Shown: one piece after another, positions 22,783-26,776 of the stretch | Numbering within the stretch: position 1 is the first letter of the stretch | Layout of the letters: each line of letters opens with the position of its first letter | Assembly: GCA_045533195.1 (NCBI GenBank) | Contig: JAZSHI010000034.1 | Coordinates: 1-26,776, forward strand | DNA length: 26,776 bases | Direction of reading: 5' to 3' | Source of the DNA: SIG607 sp045533195 | Lineage (GTDB): Bacteria; Bacillota; Clostridia; Oscillospirales; Acutalibacteraceae | Position numbers and translations under genes: made by a program | The notes under the pieces: generated by a model | Database searches by the model: none | The model's input: only the letters and a program-made list of their open reading frames with translations | Told to the model about the DNA's origin: nothing

Positions 22783-24049
22783 GGCTGTTTTTCTCCTTTT
22801 CAATTGCTTTTAAAACTAATTCTTTATATTTTTCCTGATATCCGTCATACTGCGAAGCATCAACGGTAATATTATTACTTTGTTCTAAAGCTTCATATTT
22901 TTCTGTAATATGCTTTGCCGCTCTTTTAGCAAAAACAAGGCTTTCAAGCAAGGAATTACTTGCAAGACGATTTCTTCCATGAACGCCGTTACAAGCCGTC
23001 TCTCCAACAGCATATAACCTGTTCATAGAGGTTTTGCTGTAACGGTCAACATCAATGCCGCCCATAAAATAATGCTGTGCCGGTACAACCGGAATAGGCT
23101 CTTTTGTAATATCGTAGCCCTCTTCAAGACAATGCTTATAAATGTTTGGGAAATGATTTTTTATTTCATCCGTAGGAATAGGCGCTAAAGATAGCCAAAC
23201 GTGTTCGCTGTTTTCCTTTTTCATTTCTTTTAATATTGCCTGGGCTACAACATCACGCGGCAACAGTTCATTTATAAACCTTTCGCCTTTAGAGTTAAGT
23301 AAAATCGCACCTTCGCCACGCACGGATTCGGAAATAAGAAATTCTCTGCCAAGTTTTTGAGTGTAAAGCGTTGTCGGGTGAATTTGTATATAATCTATAT
23401 GCTTTAGCTTTATATTATACTTTAAAGCCAATGCCAAGGCATCGCCTGTCAAATGCCGATAGTTAGTGGAGTGCTTAAAAAGTCCACCGATACCGCCCGT
23501 TGCAAGTACCGTATAATCTGCATTGATGCACATATAATTACCGTCTGCATCGTGACCGATAACACCTGTGCAGACATTATTTTCGCTAATAAGATCCACC
23601 ATAGTGAAATTTTCAACAAGTGTTATGTTTGGTCTTTTTTGGGCGGTTTCAAGTAAATGGGAGGTGATTTCCTTACCCGTTTCGTCTTCGTGAAAGAGGA
23701 TACGCGGTTTAGAATGAGCGCCTTCACGGGTATAAACAAAGGCTTCGCCGTCCTTTTCAAAGCGAACTCCTAAAGATACTAAATCACCAATAACTTCCTT
23801 TGAAGAACGAATCATAACTTCCACAGATTCGGGATTGTTTTCATAATGTCCCGCCTTTAAAGTATCTTCATAAAAAGAATTGTAATCTTCTTCATCTCTA
23901 AGAACGCATATACCGCCTTGGGCAAGAAACGAATCACTCTTATTCGCTGTCGCTTTGGTAACAACGGTAATTTTTTTATCTTTCGGCAAATTAAGGGCGC
24001 AGTAAAGTCCTGCAACACCGCATCCCACAATTAAAACGTCTGTAATCAT
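22775..24049 (-). CDS. nadB: L-aspartate oxidase, short form
   Basis: FAD enzyme oxidising aspartate to iminoaspartate. 424 aa, about 110 residues shorter than E. coli NadB because most of the C-terminal helical domain is missing. FAD-binding VGCGVAGLYCAL at 8-20, SDSFLAQGGI near 37-46, LATGGIGGLF, the substrate region (RGEGAILLNSKGERF) and HGRNRLASNSLLE are present. The short form uses fumarate or another acceptor in anaerobes; that is family knowledge, not read here. Gap to nadA is 5 nt. Confidence 0.95.
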   Translation of the reverse strand: MITDVLIVGCGVAGLYCALNLPKDKKITVVTKATANKSDSFLAQGGICVLRDEEDYNSFYEDTLKAGHYENNPESVEVMIRSSKEVIGDLVSLGVRFEKDGEAFVYTREGAHSKPRILFHEDETGKEITSHLLETAQKRPNITLVENFTMVDLISENNVCTGVIGHDADGNYMCINADYTVLATGGIGGLFKHSTNYRHLTGDALALALKYNIKLKHIDYIQIHPTTLYTQKLGREFLISESVRGEGAILLNSKGERFINELLPRDVVAQAILKEMKKENSEHVWLSLAPIPTDEIKNHFPNIYKHCLEEGYDITKEPIPVVPAQHYFMGGIDVDRYSKTSMNRLYAVGETACNGVHGRNRLASNSLLESLVFAKRAAKHITEKYEALEQSNNITVDASQYDGYQEKYKELVLKAIEKEKNSHE

Positions 24050-24054
24050 TATCT

Positions 24055-24948
24055 TTAAAACTCCAACATTTTGTCAAGAGGAATCAATGCTCTCAGGCGA
24101 ATATCCTCAGATACAGTCACTTCATTATCTTCTTTTTCAAGCACCGACAAAACAGATTCAAGTGTATTCAGCTTCATATCCTTACAGCAAGGGCGCGGTT
24201 CGGGATAATAAAAACGCTTATCGGGATTATCCGTAATCAGTTTATAATCCACGCCGTCTTCAGTGCAAATTATGTAATCAATAGCATTGTCTGTTTTAAC
24301 AAAGGCCATGATATCTGCAGTACTGCCGATATAGTCTGAAATTTCCAGTACCTCTTCTTCACATTCGGGGTGGGAAAGCACCTTTGCGTCAGGATGTTTT
24401 TCTTTTTCGGCTATCACCTGTTTTGCGGTGATTTTTGCGTGAATAGGACAACAGCCGTCATTAAGAATAATATTCTTTTCATTAACCTGCTCTGCCACAA
24501 ATCTGCCGAGATTACGATCAGGAATAAAGAATATGTTTTTATTTGGCAGTTTTTTTACAATTTTTACTGCATTCGAGGAGGTAACACAAACATCACTTTT
24601 ACACTTTAGCTCGGCTGTTGAATTTATATAGCAGACAACCGCAAGGTCATCATATTTTTCTTTCATTTCATCTATAATACCGTCCTTCACCATATGCGCC
24701 ATCGCGCAATCGGCAGTTAGGTCCGGCATAAGCACCTTTTTATCGGGACTGAGTATCTTTGCGCTTTCTCCCATAAAACGAACACCGCAAAAAACAATAA
24801 TATCTGCATCACTTTGTTTTGCCGCTTTTGCAAGATAAAAAGAATCACCAACATAATCTGCTATTTCCTGAACCTCGGCAGGACAATAATAGTGGGCAAG
24901 TATTACCGCATTCTTTTCCCTTTTCAACCTATTTATTTGATTTTTCAT
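24055..24948 (-). CDS. nadA: quinolinate synthase
   Basis: 4Fe-4S enzyme condensing iminoaspartate with dihydroxyacetone phosphate. 297 aa from the chosen start. Likely cluster cysteines are C81 (LTADC), C166 or C167 (DGCCPIH) and C254 (PRPCCKD), matching the spacing in Thermotoga NadA. The frame offers an ATG three codons earlier, but the AAAGGA SD touches that codon, whereas it is 9 nt from the ATG at 24946-24948, which also gives the usual N-terminus. First gene of the nad operon. Confidence 0.95.
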   Translation of the reverse strand: MKNQINRLKREKNAVILAHYYCPAEVQEIADYVGDSFYLAKAAKQSDADIIVFCGVRFMGESAKILSPDKKVLMPDLTADCAMAHMVKDGIIDEMKEKYDDLAVVCYINSTAELKCKSDVCVTSSNAVKIVKKLPNKNIFFIPDRNLGRFVAEQVNEKNIILNDGCCPIHAKITAKQVIAEKEKHPDAKVLSHPECEEEVLEISDYIGSTADIMAFVKTDNAIDYIICTEDGVDYKLITDNPDKRFYYPEPRPCCKDMKLNTLESVLSVLEKEDNEVTVSEDIRLRALIPLDKMLEF

Positions 24949-24993
24949 ATGCGCCATTCCTTTGCTACTAAAACCTAATCCTTAAACGCATAG

Positions 24994-25022
24994 ATTATAA
25001 CACCAAACTTTACATCTGTCAA
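24994..25022 (-). promoter_or_regulatory. promoter of nadABC-niaR
   Basis: Perfect consensus on the minus strand: -35 TTGACA (25017-25022), 17-bp spacer, -10 TATAAT (24994-24999). Such a strong promoter suits repression control. Confidence 0.9.
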
Positions 25023-25034
25023 CTTATCTGTAAA
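25009..25034. promoter_or_regulatory. candidate NiaR operator (TTTACA-N14-TGTAAA)
   Basis: A 26-bp element with perfect 6-bp inverted arms, TTTACA (25009-25014) and TGTAAA (25029-25034), straddles the -35 box of the nad promoter; two ACAGAT copies lie inside on the minus strand. Position and symmetry suit a repressor that blocks polymerase. I assign it to NiaR only because niaR is in this operon. Confidence 0.5.
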
Positions 25035-25099
25035 CTTTTTTTGAAGAATTATTACTTTATTATCATCAGAAAGATGATTTTTCGGCTTTGCCACCGAAC

Positions 25100-25226
25100 T
25101 TCTTCCCTATTACTTTTTACTTATTACTTCCCAAAAATCCTCGTGAAGCTTTTTTGAGGTAAGAGTGAAGAAGTAAGAGGTAATAAATAAAAATCCCCGT
25201 ACTATCGTACGAGGATTTTTGGAAAG
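25100..25226. repeat. MITE-like imperfect inverted repeat
   Basis: Arms 25127-25144 and 25209-25226 match as an 18-bp inverted repeat with one mismatch (14 bp perfect, CCAAAAATCCTCGT). Outside and inside lie purine/pyrimidine-biased stretches (CTTCTTCCCTATTACT; GAAGAAGTAAGAGGTAATAA) that also pair imperfectly. No coding sequence inside. It resembles a small non-autonomous insertion element or an alternative-pairing RNA switch. Together with 25227-25313 and the nadA promoter, it makes up the gene-free stretch between nadA and the XRE gene. Confidence 0.55.
25189..25220 (-). terminator. terminator hairpin downstream of the XRE gene
   Basis: AAAAATCC-c-CGTAC / GTACG-a-GGATTTTT, 13 paired bases with one mismatch and a 4-nt loop, with a run of T after the stem on either strand. 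Its right arm is shared with the longer inverted repeat at 25127-25226, so the two pairings are mutually exclusive. Confidence 0.7.
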
Positions 25227-25295
25227 GTAGCACAAATTCGAACCCTTTTGAATTTTTGACCTATGTGTTCGAACCCCTACATGTTTTACCTATAT
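25222..25295 (-). repeat. two imperfect ~30-bp tandem repeats with tRNA-tail-like TTCGAACCC
   Basis: On the plus strand TTCGAACCC occurs at 25237-25245 and 25268-25276, each followed about 13 nt later by ACCTATGT or ACCTATAT, forming an imperfect tandem repeat with a ~30-bp period. On the minus strand the downstream copy reads GGGTTCGAAT, then 5 nt, 7 nt, 1 nt and CCA (at 25220-25222), which is the spacing of a tRNA T-loop to 3' end, directly followed by a terminator hairpin. No matching acceptor or anticodon arm is found, so at most this is a tRNA remnant or attachment scar. Confidence 0.4.
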
Positions 25296-25313
25296 CGTTT
25301 TAAAGTGTAGTGT

Positions 25314-25847
25314 TTAGAAAAATTTAATTTTGATTCTTGGTATTTTCAAATTATGCTTTTTCCAAATCTTATTTTTCATAATAATTAGTATGACAGCAAC
25401 TATTATAGCACATAAAACCAAACCAATCCACAAAGGTGATAAAACCCATAACCAAGACCAAGTTATTGTGCCTGTCAATTTTAATATTATAAATACTATC
25501 GCCACAATACCAAAAAAGCTTAAATTTATTGTTTCCTCTGTATTTTCAAAATATCGACCACTTTCAAGTGAGAAGCGGCACTCTTCTAAAATGCGGATAG
25601 TATTTTCTTCAACTTTTTTACGGTAATTGTTTTCTGGTATTTTTTCGCCTAATAATAATTCGTTGACGGATATATTAAGTAATTCACACAACGATTGTAG
25701 CAATGACACATCTGGAAAACCGTTTCCGTTTTCCCAACGAGATACCGTTTTATTGCTAACTCCCAACTTTTCAGCAACCTGTTCTTGTGTTAAATTGCAT
25801 TCTTTTCTACAACAAGCAATAAATTTTCCAATTTTTTCTTGGTCCAT
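25314..25847 (-). CDS. XRE family regulator with C-terminal membrane segments
   Basis: 177 aa. N-terminal Cro/C1-type helix-turn-helix at about residues 8-62 (CRKECNLTQEQVAEKLGVSNKTVSRWE, then NGNGFPDVSLLQSLCELLNISVNELL). The second half carries two membrane helices (about 108-127, LSFFGIVAIVFIILKLTG, and about 130-155, a WVLSPLWIGLVLCAIIVAV stretch) and a basic tail. This HTH-plus-membrane layout is common in Clostridia and suggests a membrane-tethered regulator. SD AAGGAGATG. Target unknown; it stands alone next to an accessory-looking region. Confidence 0.88.
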   Translation of the reverse strand: MDQEKIGKFIACCRKECNLTQEQVAEKLGVSNKTVSRWENGNGFPDVSLLQSLCELLNISVNELLLGEKIPENNYRKKVEENTIRILEECRFSLESGRYFENTEETINLSFFGIVAIVFIILKLTGTITWSWLWVLSPLWIGLVLCAIIVAVILIIMKNKIWKKHNLKIPRIKIKFF

Positions 25848-25969
25848 ATCATCATCTCCTTATGGGAATTATATTATATTTATGATTAGAATAACAGGAC
25901 ATAGAGCGAGAATATGGTATTTTTGCTAAAACATTTATTTGAATTTTTTGATTATTGATTACATTATAT

Positions 25970-26314
25970 TTATATATGCTCTTTTAAAGTCTTACAACTC
26001 GAAATTAATATGCGCCTAATCCGTCCACAAAGATTCCTATGCATTTTATATGTGTCGTCATCAATTACACTTGTATTAAATAGAAGTTGTAACCAACCTT
26101 CAGTTTCACTACATTCTTTTAATGCAATCTCAAATTTCGAAAGCATATCAGCCTTACTTTGCCCGTAATTAGCCTCACGAATATTGGCATAAACACTGCT
26201 CGAACTTTTCCGTATTTGAAAGATTGTATTAGACGGTGCTTTTATATTTTCACATAGCAATTCAATATCTGTTGCTAATTGTTCTGAATAAACAAGCAAA
26301 TAATTCTTAGGCAT
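25970..26314 (-). CDS. four-helix-bundle protein, S23/IVP (Avd-like) family
   Basis: 114 aa, all-helical. The core IRKSSSSVYANIREANYGQ and KFEIALKECSETEGWLQLL (residues about 36-78) matches the S23 ribosomal/intervening-sequence family and, more broadly, the accessory Avd proteins of diversity-generating retroelements. These small bundles oligomerise and bind nucleic acid. No reverse transcriptase, variable protein or rRNA gene is present here. The ATG at 26312-26314 is chosen over one 20 codons upstream because it has an SD (AGGAAGTGAG). Its promoter overlaps the first palindrome of the array upstream. Confidence 0.85.
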   Translation of the reverse strand: MPKNYLLVYSEQLATDIELLCENIKAPSNTIFQIRKSSSSVYANIREANYGQSKADMLSKFEIALKECSETEGWLQLLFNTSVIDDDTYKMHRNLCGRIRRILISSCKTLKEHI

Positions 26315-26335
26315 AATCTCACTTCCTATGTGGTA

Positions 26336-26364
26336 ATTATAGCATAAATTCACAAACAAATCAA
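26336..26364 (-). promoter_or_regulatory. promoter of the four-helix-bundle gene
   Basis: On the minus strand, -35 TTGATT (26359-26364), 17-bp spacer, -10 TATAAT (26336-26341). The -35 box shares three bases with the first hairpin of the palindrome array (26362-26376), tying the gene and the array together. Confidence 0.75.
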
Positions 26365-26552
26365 TGCGAAGCATTGTATATCATCAATTCCTGGGGGAAT
26401 TGCATATCATCAACGGTATTAACCGTTGCATATCATCATTGCGAAAGAATTTTTGATACACACCAAAGGTGTGATGAGATACAAGGGCGGTCTTACCGCC
26501 CTTGATGATATACACGCTAACGCGTGATGATATGCCATTGCTTTCGCAATGG
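26362..26552. repeat. palindrome array 2: hairpins separated by 8-nt ATATCAT/ATGATAT spacers
   Basis: Eight units, each starting with C and ending with G. H1 CAATGC/GCATTG 26362-26376; H2 CAATTCC/GGAATTG 26385-26402; H3 CAACGGT/ACCGTTG 26411-26428; H4 degenerate, 26437-26455; H5 CACACC/GGTGTG 26459-26473; H6 CAAGGGCGGT/ACCGCCCTTG 26482-26504; H7 CACGC/GCGTG 26513-26526; H8 CCATTGC/GCAATGG 26535-26552. Spacers are 8 nt: TATATCAT, CATATCAT, CATATCAT on the left, then ATGAGATA, ATGATATA, ATGATATG on the right, i.e. the orientation inverts around H4. Stem sequences are unrelated while spacers are conserved, so this is not CRISPR. Confidence 0.9.
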
Positions 26553-26553
26553 A

Positions 26554-26588
26554 TAAAAAAATCGACTTGTCGAAACAAGTCGATTTTT
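26554..26588 (-). terminator. terminator of tRNA-Ser
   Basis: Perfect 10-bp stem ATCGACTTGT/ACAAGTCGAT with loop CGAA, extended by A6/T6 flanks, giving a U-run after the stem on the minus strand. It begins directly after the encoded CCA of the tRNA and also sits one 8-nt spacer after H8 of the palindrome array. Confidence 0.92.
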
Positions 26589-26680
26589 TGGCGGAGAGAG
26601 GGGGATTCGAACCCCCGATCGGGTTTAAGCCGATACACGATTTCCAGTCGTGCGCCTTAGACCAGCTCAGCCATCTCTCC
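26589..26680 (-). tRNA. tRNA-Ser (anticodon GGA), CCA encoded
   Basis: 92 nt including CCA (26589-26591). Acceptor GGAGAGA/TCTCTCC with discriminator G as usual for serine tRNAs, anticodon stem CACGA/TCGTG with loop CTGGAAA giving anticodon GGA (codons UCC, UCU), a long class II variable arm (TCGG/CCGA) and T arm GGGGG-TTCGAAT-CCCCC. Confidence 0.97.
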
Positions 26681-26714
26681 ATACATATTCACTTGTCGCA
26701 TATGCGACCTAGTT

Positions 26715-26743
26715 ATTATACATTCTCTTTTAATAAAAATCAA
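26715..26743 (-). promoter_or_regulatory. promoter of tRNA-Ser
   Basis: On the minus strand, -35 TTGATT (26738-26743), 17-bp spacer, -10 TATAAT (26715-26720). The short pre-tRNA leader contains a perfect 14-bp palindrome GTCGCATATGCGAC (26695-26708). Confidence 0.8.
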
Positions 26744-26776
26744 GTCTTTTTTGAAAATTTTTTGTTTTTTGGGTAA

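Noticed and set aside
26362..26552. CRISPR-like array
   Set aside because: Constant segments are only 8 nt, variable segments are self-complementary, orientation flips mid-array, and no cas genes are nearby.
25970..26588. Diversity-generating retroelement (Avd-like protein present)
   Set aside because: No reverse transcriptase, template repeat or variable repeat is in the window; the protein fits the wider S23/IVP family.
26384..26682. Open frames across the palindrome array and tRNA-Ser
   Set aside because: They read through a tRNA gene and non-coding hairpins; no SD and no protein-like composition.

Overview
The window reads as a chromosomal segment of an anaerobic Clostridia-type Firmicute, probably a gut lineage near Oscillospirales. 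Pointers are AT-rich intergenic DNA, strong AGGAGG-type ribosome binding sites, sigma-A promoters with 17-bp spacers, a T-box leader, the archaeal/eukaryote-like short ProS, a nadABC-niaR operon, a VanW-family envelope protein and methylglyoxal synthase. No rRNA or complete mobile element is present, so the placement is an inference from gene content.

Layout from left to right. (1) 1-2893, minus strand: start of the S10 ribosomal operon (rpsJ-rplC-rplD-rplW-rplB, rplB cut by the window edge), with a good promoter and a structured leader of about 255 nt. (2) 3056-5047, minus: an Lrp/AsnC regulator and a class I/II aminotransferase behind a T-box riboswitch whose specifier reads GCC (Ala), so the pair is probably tied to alanine supply. 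(3) 5044-11208, minus: a tightly overlapping operon murD - M42 peptidase - M42 peptidase - GNAT - YnbB-like PLP enzyme - propeller-like protein. (4) 11214-13636: putP and a TetR regulator, both minus. (5) 13725-15904: a 57-aa membrane peptide gene (plus), acpP (minus) and proS (plus), each with a clear promoter. (6) 15903-18527: a holin-like 71-aa gene, a hairpin-rich gene-free stretch with a palindrome array, then a VanW protein with a pentapeptide-repeat tail. (7) 18526-21261: mgsA, an AEC transporter and an O-antigen-ligase-like protein. (8) 21350-25034, minus: nadA-nadB-nadC-niaR, with an inverted repeat over the promoter that is a candidate NiaR operator. (9) 25100-26743: an accessory-looking stretch holding a MITE-like inverted repeat, tRNA-tail-like repeats, a membrane-anchored XRE regulator, a four-helix-bundle (S23/IVP-type) protein, a second palindrome array and tRNA-Ser(GGA).

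Most of the window is ordinary housekeeping. The least explained signal is the pair of palindrome arrays (16384-16584 and 26362-26584). Each is a run of short hairpins with unrelated stems, separated by a nearly constant 7-8 nt spacer (ATATCAY or its complement), and in both the spacer orientation flips at a degenerate centre. The second array sits directly upstream of the four-helix-bundle gene and runs in register into the tRNA-Ser terminator. This is the best candidate here for an undescribed repeat or mobile system.
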